NCBI RefSeq assembly: GCF_001623875.1
Contig: NZ_LWAE01000001.1
Location: 558,001-622,000, forward strand
Length of the DNA: 64,000 nucleotides
Source of the DNA: Clostridium magnum DSM 2767
GTDB taxonomy: Bacteria; Bacillota; Clostridia; Clostridiales; Clostridiaceae
Direction of reading: 5' to 3'
Numbering within the stretch: position 1 is the first letter of the stretch; the number at the start of each line of letters is the position of its first letter. The notes under the pieces were generated by a model. The model did not search any database, was not told the DNA's origin, and saw only the letters and a program-made list of their open reading frames with translations. This document shows, piece by piece, positions 46,099-54,550 of the stretch. A program made the translations under genes and the position numbers.

Positions 46099-47538
46099 AT
46101 GAAACAGATTAGTATACTAGATGAAATAATAGTGGATAATTTTGCAGGCGGCGGGGGAGCATCCACTGGAATAGAGTTAGCCATAGGGCATAGCGTAGAC
46201 ATAGCTATCAATCATGATCCTGCGGCTATAGCAATGCACAAAGCTAATCATCCAACTACAGAGCATTATCAGGAATCAGTTTGGACTGTAGACCCAATTA
46301 AGGCTGTAAGAGGTCGTAAGGTAGGTTTAGCTTGGTTTAGTCCAGATTGCAAACACTTCTCAAAGGCAAAGGGTGGGAAACCTTGTGATAAGAAGATAAG
46401 GGGATTGGCATGGATTGTTCTAAAATGGGCAGCACTTGTTAGACCAAGAGTGATTATGTTAGAGAATGTAGAAGAATTTCAGACTTGGGGGCCTTTAAAT
46501 AGGCGCAGACATCCTATAAAAAGTAAGAAGGGTCAAACATATTGGAAATGGAGAGGACAACTCGAAGCATTAGGATATCAAATTGAATCTAGGGAGCTTG
46601 TGGCAGCTGATTATGGAGCACCTACAAAAAGAAAAAGATTCTTTATGGTTGCGAGGTGTGATGGTAAACCTATAGTATGGCCTAAACCTACTCATGGAGA
46701 TAGACATAGTGAGGAGGTTAAGGATGGATTATTAAAGGCATATGTACCAGCTGCTGAAATTATCGATTGGGATATCCCTTGTAAAAGTATATTTGGCAGA
46801 AAGAAGCCACTTGCGGAAAATACCATGAAACGTATAGCAAAAGGAATAAAAAAATTTGTAATTGAAAGTCCAGAACCTTTTATAATGCAGATTGGTCAAA
46901 CTGGGTTTACAAAAGATAGGAATAAATCAATTCATGAACCATTAACAACAATAGTAAGCAAAGCTGAACATTGCCTGGTAACTCCGTATTTGATTCAATA
47001 TCACTCTGAAACAACAAAGGATGGAGTGAGGGGACAATCTATTAAAGAACCAATTATGACATTAGATAGCTCACCTAGATACGGATTAGTAAGTGCTTTT
47101 ATTATACAAATGAATAAAAACATGATAGGAACAGATATGAAAGAACCATTGAATACAATAGTTGCTGGACCTGGTCATATCGGTGAGGTAAGAGCATTTC
47201 TAATTAAGTATTATGGTCAAGGAGTAGGGCAGGATATCAAGGAGCCTTTAGATACTATAGTGAGCAAAGATAGATTTGGATTAGTTACGATTTATGGCCA
47301 AGATTACCAGATAGCTGATATAGGAATGAGGATGTTAGAACCTCATGAACTATTTGCAGCTCAGGGATTTCCAAGCAATTATGTTATAGATCGTGATTAT
47401 GAAGGGAAAAAGTATCCCAAAACGGCACAGGTAGCACGTTGTGGTAATGCGGTACCTCCACCATTTGCTGAAGCACTAGTGAGAGCGAATTTACCAGAGT
47501 TGTGTGAAGGTAATGGAAAGTTTAGAGAAGCAATTTAA
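46099..47538 (+). CDS. DNA (cytosine-5) methyltransferase
   Basis: A 479-aa C5-methyltransferase. Motif I DNFAGGGGASTGIELA, a variant motif IV FSPDCKHFSKAKGG with catalytic Cys, ENVEEF, motif VIII-like APTKRKRFFMVA, and motif X QVARCGNAVPPPFAEAL. The target-recognition region carries four repeats of the type EPLTTIVSKAEHCLV / EPIMTLDSSPRYGLV / EPLNTIVAGPGHIGEV / EPLDTIVSKDRFGLV. ATG 46099 is the likely start; GTG 46066 is possible. No restriction enzyme is adjacent, so it probably protects phage DNA from host nucleases. Confidence 0.92.
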   Translation: MKQISILDEIIVDNFAGGGGASTGIELAIGHSVDIAINHDPAAIAMHKANHPTTEHYQESVWTVDPIKAVRGRKVGLAWFSPDCKHFSKAKGGKPCDKKIRGLAWIVLKWAALVRPRVIMLENVEEFQTWGPLNRRRHPIKSKKGQTYWKWRGQLEALGYQIESRELVAADYGAPTKRKRFFMVARCDGKPIVWPKPTHGDRHSEEVKDGLLKAYVPAAEIIDWDIPCKSIFGRKKPLAENTMKRIAKGIKKFVIESPEPFIMQIGQTGFTKDRNKSIHEPLTTIVSKAEHCLVTPYLIQYHSETTKDGVRGQSIKEPIMTLDSSPRYGLVSAFIIQMNKNMIGTDMKEPLNTIVAGPGHIGEVRAFLIKYYGQGVGQDIKEPLDTIVSKDRFGLVTIYGQDYQIADIGMRMLEPHELFAAQGFPSNYVIDRDYEGKKYPKTAQVARCGNAVPPPFAEALVRANLPELCEGNGKFREAI

Positions 47539-47673
47539 ATATTATTTTATCTGTATATAAAGATAAAACGATAAACAGATAATTCAAAAATATACATCAA
47601 TAAAAAAGATATTTTATCAAGACAAATTATGTAAATAATGCGTATTAACAAATAAGAAAGGAATGATTGGTTT

Positions 47674-47934
47674 ATGGGAAAATGTAAGTATTGCGAACAG
47701 TATCCAAGAGAATTAGTAGATAAAAAAATAGAGGTGTTAAGTTCTGATTCAACATTGCATCTAGTGAGTTCAATATGTGGGGATAGGTTTAATGTTACTT
47801 TACTAATTGACAAATTTGGCAAGAGGTTTATAGGCTCTGGAGTTGAAGAAGCATGTGATGAACAAGGGAATTTAAATGTTGAAAGTTCAATACCTATTAA
47901 GTTTTGTCCTATGTGTGGCAGAGAATTGAAATAG
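47674..47934 (+). CDS. Zinc-ribbon-like phage protein
   Basis: An 86-aa protein with paired CxxC motifs at both ends (KCKYCEQYP and KFCPMCGREL) that could bind one zinc. The middle is beta-rich. AAGGAATG-type RBS precedes ATG 47674. The 135-base gap before it contains only a short TTATCTGT/ACAGATAA repeat. Confidence 0.7.
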   Translation: MGKCKYCEQYPRELVDKKIEVLSSDSTLHLVSSICGDRFNVTLLIDKFGKRFIGSGVEEACDEQGNLNVESSIPIKFCPMCGRELK

Positions 47935-47997
47935 TCGCATTACAAGATATAGCTGAAGATCTTGATTATATTAATTGATATCAAGGAGAGAAAAATT

Positions 47998-48225
47998 ATG
48001 AATGAAGATCAGAATAACTTAGATGAATTTGAAAGAGTTGGGCTATATCTAACCGAAGCACAAAAAGACTACTATAGATATGTGGGGATAACACCTCAGA
48101 TGATTATACAAGCTATGGTAGTTGATTTGGAACCTTTGAAGAGTTTAGGAATTTTTATAGAAAAACAAGAAGTTGCATTTAAAAACTTACATAGGAAAAA
48201 AACAAACAGAGTTGGAACAAAATAA
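47998..48225 (+). CDS. Uncharacterised phage protein, 75 aa
   Basis: ATG 47998 with AAGGAGAG; the longer frame from 47962 passes through the RBS. Sequence: NLDEFERVGLYLTEAQKDYY, then helical with KQEVAFKNLHRKK. Not recognised. The bases 48226-48315 hold only a 17-codon ORF. Confidence 0.6.
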   Translation: MNEDQNNLDEFERVGLYLTEAQKDYYRYVGITPQMIIQAMVVDLEPLKSLGIFIEKQEVAFKNLHRKKTNRVGTK

Positions 48226-48315
48226 GATTCTTTGATTAGGTTTCTAGAAAAGTCAAAATGCAAATACCAGGTGAAGATCTTGAATATTATGTGACTTATT
48301 TAAAGGAGTGATTTT

Positions 48316-48459
48316 ATGGGGTGTAAATTTTGTTTTTTAGGGTGCGACATAATAAATTCCGACAAGTGTTGTTTTGAATGTGAAGAACAACAAAAATGTG
48401 ATAAGGATTGCAAAGGTATGCCAAAAGAATATAAAGACTGTGAGTATTACAGGGATTAG
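48316..48459 (+). CDS. Cys-rich phage peptide, 47 aa
   Basis: ATG 48316 with AAAGGAGTG. Ten of 47 residues are Cys (MGCKFCFLGC, KCCFECEEQQKCDKDCKG), suggesting a zinc- or disulfide-stabilised knuckle. No partner or family can be named. Confidence 0.65.
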   Translation: MGCKFCFLGCDIINSDKCCFECEEQQKCDKDCKGMPKEYKDCEYYRD

Positions 48460-48549
48460 TTCATAATCCAACTAAGTATTACCTGGCTATTGTAAATTTA
48501 TGATAGATGGGTGATGTGAAAATTATAAATTCTTAAAGAGGTAAGTCTA

Positions 48550-48702
48550 ATGACAAATAAAGAAAGGTTTATGGAATATGCCAAGAAAAGACTTAAAGAG
48601 AAAGAATATAAAAGAAGAAAGTTTTTAGTTGATTTAGCAGATACACAAAATAGCGGGATTGAAAAGTGCGCCAGAGGTAGGTGGAGACGTGGACAACCAT
48701 AG
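48550..48702 (+). CDS. Small basic phage protein, 50 aa
   Basis: ATG 48550 with AAAGAGGTAAG. Highly basic, helical (MEYAKKRLKEKEYKRRKFLV) with a C-terminal RGRWRRGQP. Possibly nucleic-acid binding. Confidence 0.55.
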   Translation: MTNKERFMEYAKKRLKEKEYKRRKFLVDLADTQNSGIEKCARGRWRRGQP

Positions 48703-48759
48703 ATAAACTCTCTTAAAAAATAATCGTATAGAAGTGATTGACGTAGGAGGTAATACAGT

Positions 48760-49272
48760 ATGGGAAAAAACAACATAAATGTGGACGAGTTAATAAGTAA
48801 GGCTACAAAGGAAGCTATAAAGGAATATGATAAGGAGAAAAGACAGGAGCAGAGGAAGAAGGTGTTTCACAATACAAGATTACTTTTAAGTCATTACAAT
48901 GATTTAAAAAGCCATGTAAAAAATGCAATAAGTGATGCTACTAGGCTAGAAACAGATTTGATAGATATAGGAGAAATAGATCGTGATGAATTGTATATTC
49001 TATCTATAAAGAAAAGTAAGACTAAAACATTAATTATGATTGCTCATATAGATGTATCTATGGAAACTCTTGGAAATAAACAACGTAAACTATGTTCTCC
49101 AGAAAAATATGAAGCTTTAAAGATGTTCTTTATAGACGAAATGACATATGAAAAAGTTGCGGAACAGTTAAGCTGCAGTGTAATAACTGCTCGAAGGTGG
49201 ATAAACGAAATGATTAATGAATTAAGTATAAATCTATTCGGTATAGATGGCATGAAATTAGATATGATATAA
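48760..49272 (+). CDS. ArpU-like late transcription regulator
   Basis: A 170-aa protein with an N-terminal helical part (ISKATKEAIKEYDKEKRQEQ) and a sigma-region-4-like HTH at ~135-160 (MTYEKVAEQLSCSVITARRW). It sits immediately before the terminator and packaging genes, exactly where ArpU/RinA-type activators of late genes lie. Probable role: turning on head and tail genes. AGGAGG precedes ATG 48760. Confidence 0.8.
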   Translation: MGKNNINVDELISKATKEAIKEYDKEKRQEQRKKVFHNTRLLLSHYNDLKSHVKNAISDATRLETDLIDIGEIDRDELYILSIKKSKTKTLIMIAHIDVSMETLGNKQRKLCSPEKYEALKMFFIDEMTYEKVAEQLSCSVITARRWINEMINELSINLFGIDGMKLDMI

Positions 49273-49331
49273 AAATGATAAAAAGATGGTATTTTAATGA
49301 TAATATGGATATGCTAGAATGATAGTATGAA

Positions 49332-49410
49332 AATATTGGGGTGTGCCACAGCAGGGATTACAAACTGGTGGCACAGTAAAGAGCACTTGGTTAATTCTAG
49401 TGCTCTTTTT
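49332..49410 (+). terminator. Double hairpin at the early/late boundary
   Basis: TGTGCCAC (49332-49339) pairs with GTGGCACA (49368-49375). Directly after it AGAGCACT (49380-49387) pairs with AGTGCTCT (49399-49406), followed by TTTTTATTT. The second is a strong intrinsic terminator; the first may be a regulator site or stabilising stem. Late expression would need a promoter or antitermination here. Confidence 0.8.
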
Positions 49411-49431
49411 ATTTAATGAGGTGGAATAACA

Positions 49432-49617
49432 ATGAGCAAAAGAGATGAAAGCATAGTTAAAATGAGAGACTTGTTTAGAGAGACGGCAGATATTATAGAT
49501 GAGATGTTAGAGTTAGAAACAAAAGAGGCAGCGGGTCAAGATGTAAGTAAAGAAGCGGAGAGTGTAGCAGGTAGGTTTATGTTTAAGATGATGGAAATAA
49601 GTAGCCTTGGTGATTAG
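49432..49617 (+). CDS. Small phage protein before HNH gene, 61 aa
   Basis: ATG 49432, RBS GAGGTGGAA. Acidic helical protein (MRDLFRETADIIDEMLELET) of a type often next to phage packaging genes. Function unknown. Two bases from the HNH gene. Confidence 0.7.
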   Translation: MSKRDESIVKMRDLFRETADIIDEMLELETKEAAGQDVSKEAESVAGRFMFKMMEISSLGD

Positions 49618-49619
49618 TA

Positions 49620-50006
49620 ATGCTAAAGAGTTGCAAGTATTGTGGTAAGATACATGATAGTAAGTATGATTGTGGTAAGAAACCACAGAGAAAAAAACAG
49701 AATAATCATAAAGATAAATTCAGATGGACTAAAGCTTGGCAAAAGAAAAGGGAAGAGATAAAGCAGAGGGACAATTTCTTATGTCAGGTGTGTATTAGAA
49801 AGCTGTATGATACATATAAACAATATGCATATGATAATCTTGAAGTTCATCATGCAATAGCACTTGAAGAAGACTTTGAAAAGAGGTTAGATAATGACAA
49901 TCTTATTACAGTATGTGGACATCATCATGAGATGGCAGAGAGCGGAGAGATACCGTTAGATGTTATATTAAAGATTATTATTGAACAGGAGAATAAAAGT
50001 TTATGA
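49620..50006 (+). CDS. HNH endonuclease of packaging module
   Basis: A 128-aa protein with zinc Cys pairs (SCKYCGKIH, LCQVCIRKL) and the HNH core LEVHHAIALEED ... NLITVCGHHHEMA. HNH proteins next to the terminase are required for cos cleavage in HK97-like phages together with TerS/TerL. ATG 49620. Confidence 0.92.
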   Translation: MLKSCKYCGKIHDSKYDCGKKPQRKKQNNHKDKFRWTKAWQKKREEIKQRDNFLCQVCIRKLYDTYKQYAYDNLEVHHAIALEEDFEKRLDNDNLITVCGHHHEMAESGEIPLDVILKIIIEQENKSL

Positions 50007-50024
50007 AACTAGATTTTATTATTA

Positions 50025-50110
50025 AACAATGCCAAAAGCATCCCCCCTAGTGGCAAGGTCAAAAAATAGCAGGGGTCAGAACACCACATGCCCCCATCTG
50101 TAAATAAAAT
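50025..50110. other. Candidate cos/packaging site region
   Basis: The non-coding gap between the HNH and terminase genes contains unusual C/G-rich runs in this AT-rich genome: CATCCCCCCTAG, AGCAGGGGTCAG and ATGCCCCCATC. This is the location expected for cos in HK97-like phages with HNH proteins. The cut position cannot be told. Confidence 0.45.
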
Positions 50111-50142
50111 ATTCCCACATCAACTTTTTAAAAGGAGAAAGT

Positions 50143-50430
50143 ATGAAAATTATTATTCAGCAAATAAGGTTAGAAGAAATTTATTCTTCAATAAATGATA
50201 TATATAGGACACATAGTCGGAAAATAAAGAAAGTAAATAGGACGAAACGTGAAATAGAATTTATGAACGGTGATAAGATAAAATTTACTACTACAGAATC
50301 TAAAAATGTAGATGGACTAAAATCAGATGTAGCTATAGGACCAGATGCAGAATGTATTACTCTTGCTTCAAAACATGAGAAACGAATCTGGGGTTTTTCT
50401 GATTTATATAATTATTTGAGAAATCTATAA
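50143..50430 (+). CDS. Uncharacterised phage protein, 95 aa
   Basis: ATG 50143 with AAAAGGAGA. Charged alpha/beta protein (KIKKVNRTKREIEFMNGDKI, ESKNVDGLKSDVAIGPDAE). Not recognised. It lies between the candidate cos region and terS, so it could take part in packaging. Confidence 0.6.
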   Translation: MKIIIQQIRLEEIYSSINDIYRTHSRKIKKVNRTKREIEFMNGDKIKFTTTESKNVDGLKSDVAIGPDAECITLASKHEKRIWGFSDLYNYLRNL

Positions 50431-50448
50431 TTGAAAGGAGGCTTTATT

Positions 50449-51015
50449 ATGCCTACACCACCCAAACCTTTTTCGGTTTTAAAAACTGAAAAGAAATCTC
50501 ATAGAACTAAAAAAGAATTAGCGTTACGAGAAAAAGGAGAAGCTGCATTAGCTACTGGTGTAGCTATAAAAGAGCGTCCAGAAGTTAAGAATAATCCTGT
50601 AGCACATAAAGAGTTTTTAAGAATAAATAAGCTACTTAAAAATATAGAAAAGAATGATTCTATTTATGAGCCTGTTATAAATAGGTACTGTATAATTCAA
50701 GCCGAGTGTGCAGATTTTGAAAAGAAAAGGGAAGAACTATATAACCTTATTGAAACGTTAAAGGAAACTTTTTATTCGGTTATTGATGAATTGGAAGGAA
50801 AAGAAAAATCAAAGGAACTTAAGAGCTTCAGCAATAATATGGCTTGCCTAGCAGGAAGCATGATAGAACTTGATAAGCAAGTGCAATCTAAAAGAAGAAT
50901 GCTTTTAGATATAGAAAAGGAAAATGTAATGACTATAGCTTCAGCACTTAGAAGCATACCTAAAAAAGAAGAAAAATCAACTAATAAATTGTTGGAAGCA
51001 CTAAATGGAAGTTAA
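50449..51015 (+). CDS. Terminase small subunit (P27 family)
   Basis: A 188-aa protein starting at ATG 50449 with AAAGGAGG. The N-terminal PPKPFSVLKTEKKSHRTKKE and the helical core (FLRINKLLKNIEKNDSIYEP ... CADFEKKREELYNLIETLKE) are typical of phage P27-type TerS. It recognises packaging-site DNA and recruits TerL. It overlaps terL by 11 bases. Confidence 0.88.
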   Translation: MPTPPKPFSVLKTEKKSHRTKKELALREKGEAALATGVAIKERPEVKNNPVAHKEFLRINKLLKNIEKNDSIYEPVINRYCIIQAECADFEKKREELYNLIETLKETFYSVIDELEGKEKSKELKSFSNNMACLAGSMIELDKQVQSKRRMLLDIEKENVMTIASALRSIPKKEEKSTNKLLEALNGS

Positions 51016-52723
51016 AGAAAGTAAGGCTTACAAATATGCTGAATGGTGTATTGTTGAGCCTAATAGAAAGGTTCCAAGGTATGTAAAAAAACAAGCTAAA
51101 GAGTGGCTAGATATTGCCGATGGGAAAAGTAATGAAGCTTATGTGGACGAAAAAGAACTTAATAAAATAAATAAACTTTTAAAGTTAATGGTGCATCCTG
51201 ATCTAATGTGTCCAATGGATGAAGGATTAGAAGATTATGCCTGGTTGCTTATAGTAGCAACTCTATGTACTAAGTTAAAAAATGATGAAAACAAGGATAT
51301 AAGGTACTACATTACAGCTGTATTAGAGATAAGTCGTAAAAATTTTAAGACTTTCAATAGTGCGGTTATTTTTATACTTTTATTACTTACGGATAAGCCC
51401 TTTTCACGTTTCTTTTCGGTTGCTCCAGATTTAAAGCTATCATCAGAACTTAAAATTGCTATAAGAAAAATAATAAAAGTTAGTCCTTTATTGGCAGAAG
51501 AAGATGTATTTAAAGTACTTAGAAGTGAAATAAGATGTTTATTAACAGATAGCGAATATGTACCTTTGGCATATAGTGAGGACAGAATGGATGGTAAACT
51601 TGCTAATGCTTTCCTTGCTGATGAAGCGGGTGCAATGGACAGTTACCCTATTGAGGCTATGAGATCCTCTCAGATAACTTTATTCAATAAGTTAGGAATT
51701 ATAATAAGCACTCAGTATCCTAATGATAACAACGCCATGATAGATGAAATTGACATATCTAAAAAAACATTAGATGGCCTTATAGATAATAGACGAAGAT
51801 TTGCATTACTATATGAGCCAGATGATGAATTTTTAGTTGAAGATAAATGGCAAACAGAAGATTTAGTAATATATCAAAGTAATCCTGTTGCTGTAGCACA
51901 TGATTATATATTTCAGGCCATAAAAGATATGCGAATAATGGCTATTTTATATGAAAATAAAAGAGAAAATTACCTTTGTAAGCATAACAATATTAAATAT
52001 AAAGGGCTTGGAGTAGAAGGATATATCGAAATCACTAAGGTTAGAGAGTGCAAAATCAAAGAAGATTTGTCCTTTTGGGAGGGCAAAAGAGTATATTTAG
52101 GATTGGATTTATCACAAACTGATGATAATACCTCAGTTGCAATGGTTACTGAACATGAAGGAAAGATTTATGTTAAAGTATGGGGGTTTATACCTAGTGA
52201 TAAAAAGGATTATAAGAGTAAAAGAGAAAATGTTGACTATAATAAACTGATAAAACAAGGTGTTTGTTTTGAATGTGGAGATGAGGTAATAGACTATGGA
52301 TTTGTTGAAACATTTATAACTGGAGATAACGAGCATGACTTAAAAGGACTTGAAGAAGAATATGGTGTAGAGATAACGCAAATAGGATATGACAGATACA
52401 ATGCAATAAGTACAGTGCAAAAGCTTGAAGCAGCGGGATATGAATGTGTAGAAATAAAACAACATTCAAGTGTGTTGCATATGCCTACAAAGCTAATAAA
52501 GGAACATATACTTAGTAAAAATTTCTGTTATGATGAAAACCTTATGCTTGAGATAAATTTTCAAAATGCACGTTGCACAGAGGATACAAATCTAAATAAA
52601 TACGTTAATAAAAAGAAATCTGCAGGGAAGGTTGATATGGTCGTATCAACTATAAATGCGGTTTATTTATTGCAGCAAGATATGCTATTTGGAGAAGATG
52701 ATTTTGGAGCGCAAGTCATATAG
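51005..52723 (+). CDS. Terminase large subunit
   Basis: A 572-aa packaging motor. The ATPase half has a P-loop-like EISRKNFKTFNSAVIF, where Phe replaces the usual Gly before Lys-Thr, and Walker B FLADEAGAMDS. The nuclease half begins YLGLDLSQTDDNTSVAMV and continues to GKVDMVVSTINAVYL. It belongs to the Terminase_1 (YmfN-like) family that pairs with P27 TerS. ATG 51005 inside the end of terS implies coupled translation. Confidence 0.92.
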   Translation: MEVKESKAYKYAEWCIVEPNRKVPRYVKKQAKEWLDIADGKSNEAYVDEKELNKINKLLKLMVHPDLMCPMDEGLEDYAWLLIVATLCTKLKNDENKDIRYYITAVLEISRKNFKTFNSAVIFILLLLTDKPFSRFFSVAPDLKLSSELKIAIRKIIKVSPLLAEEDVFKVLRSEIRCLLTDSEYVPLAYSEDRMDGKLANAFLADEAGAMDSYPIEAMRSSQITLFNKLGIIISTQYPNDNNAMIDEIDISKKTLDGLIDNRRRFALLYEPDDEFLVEDKWQTEDLVIYQSNPVAVAHDYIFQAIKDMRIMAILYENKRENYLCKHNNIKYKGLGVEGYIEITKVRECKIKEDLSFWEGKRVYLGLDLSQTDDNTSVAMVTEHEGKIYVKVWGFIPSDKKDYKSKRENVDYNKLIKQGVCFECGDEVIDYGFVETFITGDNEHDLKGLEEEYGVEITQIGYDRYNAISTVQKLEAAGYECVEIKQHSSVLHMPTKLIKEHILSKNFCYDENLMLEINFQNARCTEDTNLNKYVNKKKSAGKVDMVVSTINAVYLLQQDMLFGEDDFGAQVI

Positions 52724-52737
52724 AAGGAGGTGATAAT

Positions 52738-53976
52738 ATGGGGTGGTTTAATCGAAAAAAAGAGAGTAGAGCTGACGAAACAACAGTAACTCCTCCAGCG
52801 GATGATGTATTATTAAAGGCGTTACTAGGTTCAACTACTATTACTAAGGAGCAGGCACTGAATATTCCAGCTTTAAAAAGTTGCATAAACTTTGTAGCGG
52901 ATGCAGTATCAATGTTACCTATTAAATTGTACAAGCAGGAAAATGGAAAGGCTATTGAGGTAAAAGATGATATAAGAACTAAGCTATTGAATGATGATAC
53001 AGGTGATACATTAGATGCTGTGCAGTTTTGGAGAGCATTGTTATCTGATTATTTTCTTGGTAAAGGTGGATATGCCTATATAGGCAAAGAAAAAAATCAA
53101 TACAGAGGGTTATATTATGTTGATGAAACTAACATATCTATTATAAAAAACGTAGATCCTATTTTTAAAGATTATGATATTTTAGTTAATGGTAAAACAT
53201 ACAAGCCTTATGACTTTATAAAACTACTAAGGAATACTAAAGATGGTGCTCAAGGGATAAGCATTATTGAAGAAAATAGCTTAATTCTTAGTGTAGCTTA
53301 TAATTCGCTTGTATATGAAGAAAATCTAGTTAAAAAAGGTGGGAATAAGAAAGGATTCTTAAAATCACAAAGAAAACTGGGAGAAGTAGCTATAGAAGCA
53401 TTGAAGACAGCATGGAGGAATCTATATAGTAATAATAGCGAAAACGTAGTTGTATTAAATGATGGATTGGAGTTTCAAGAAGCTTCTAATACTTCTGTTG
53501 AAATGCAGTTAAATGAAAATAAAGAAACTAACTCAGCAGAGATTTGCAAATTATTTAATATTCCAGTTAACATCATAAAAGGGACTGCATCATCTAAGGA
53601 ATACACTAATGGTTTTAAAATGGGAGTTATGCCTGTATTAATAGTAATTCAATGTGCTTTAAATCGAGAACTACTTCTTGAAAAAGAGAAGAGTTCTTTT
53701 TATTTTGCTTTTGATACTAAAGAAATGCTAAAGGGAGACATTAAGGAACGATTTGAAGCTTACAAAACAGGCATTGAAGCTAATTTCCTTCAAATAGATG
53801 AAGTTAGATTCATGGAGGATCTTCCAGCATTAGGTCTAAAGTGGATTAAGCTAGGGCTGGATTCGGTTTTATATGATGTTGAAACTAAAACTATTTATAC
53901 ACCTAACACTAATCAAACTTCAAGTATTGATAATTTGAAAGGGGGTGAAAATGATGCGAATAGAAATAAGGAATGA
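52738..53976 (+). CDS. Portal protein (HK97 family)
   Basis: A 412-aa protein with the HK97-portal features: LNIPALKSCINFVADAVSML, IKLYKQENGKAIEV, the LKSQRKLGEVAIEAL stem region and LFNIPVNIIKGT. Twelve copies form the ring through which DNA enters. AGGAGGTGATA precedes ATG 52738. Its 3' end overlaps the protease gene by about 26 bases. Confidence 0.92.
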   Translation: MGWFNRKKESRADETTVTPPADDVLLKALLGSTTITKEQALNIPALKSCINFVADAVSMLPIKLYKQENGKAIEVKDDIRTKLLNDDTGDTLDAVQFWRALLSDYFLGKGGYAYIGKEKNQYRGLYYVDETNISIIKNVDPIFKDYDILVNGKTYKPYDFIKLLRNTKDGAQGISIIEENSLILSVAYNSLVYEENLVKKGGNKKGFLKSQRKLGEVAIEALKTAWRNLYSNNSENVVVLNDGLEFQEASNTSVEMQLNENKETNSAEICKLFNIPVNIIKGTASSKEYTNGFKMGVMPVLIVIQCALNRELLLEKEKSSFYFAFDTKEMLKGDIKERFEAYKTGIEANFLQIDEVRFMEDLPALGLKWIKLGLDSVLYDVETKTIYTPNTNQTSSIDNLKGGENDANRNKE

Positions 53977-54547
53977 TAGTGTCCTTTTGGATGGGTATGT
54001 GAATGCTGTTGGAAGAGATTCAAAGCCTATTATAACTGCAAAAGGGAAAATGGTTGAGCAGATAGAACCAAGAGCTTTCGATAGAGCATTGGAAAGAGCA
54101 GATAATGTTGATTTGCTACTTAATCATGGTAAAGAATTAGGCTCATTTAAATATGGAAATTTGCAATTGTTTGAGGATAATATTGGACTTAGAGCAATAT
54201 GCACTGTTACAGATTCAGAAGTTATGCAAAAAGCTAAAGATGGAAAGCTTAAAGGCTGGTCTTTTGGAATGTATGTTAATAAAGACCGGATTGAAGAAAG
54301 AGCCGGAGATATACCACGGAGAATTGTTTCGGATTTGGATTTATTTGAGGTATCTATAATAGACGATCGAATGTCTCCTTGTTATGTTGGTACTTCTATT
54401 GAGCAAAGGGCAGACCAGGAAGTAATATCAGAGCAAAGAGGTGATGAATTTAGAGCAGTTGTTGTTGATGAAACCACAAAGACACCAATCGATTATTCGG
54501 AATTTGAAAAAAGAATTCAAAAAGTGAAGGAAAGAAAGGAAGATTAA
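53951..54547 (+). CDS. Prohead protease (HK97/U35 family)
   Basis: A protein of about 198 aa with VDLLLNHGKELGSF (catalytic His), KLKGWSFGMYV (Ser) and SDLDLFEVSIID, the U35 signature. It processes scaffold and capsid N-termini. ATG 53951 or 53954 follows GGGGGTG. The overlap with the portal gene and the 3-nt gap to the capsid gene show a tight operon. Confidence 0.9.
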   Translation: MMRIEIRNDSVLLDGYVNAVGRDSKPIITAKGKMVEQIEPRAFDRALERADNVDLLLNHGKELGSFKYGNLQLFEDNIGLRAICTVTDSEVMQKAKDGKLKGWSFGMYVNKDRIEERAGDIPRRIVSDLDLFEVSIIDDRMSPCYVGTSIEQRADQEVISEQRGDEFRAVVVDETTKTPIDYSEFEKRIQKVKERKED

Positions 54548-54550
54548 TAA

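Noticed and set aside
47547..47582. TTATCTGT/ACAGATAA repeat as a fifth phage operator
   Set aside because: Only half of the operator consensus is matched and the location is after a methyltransferase gene.
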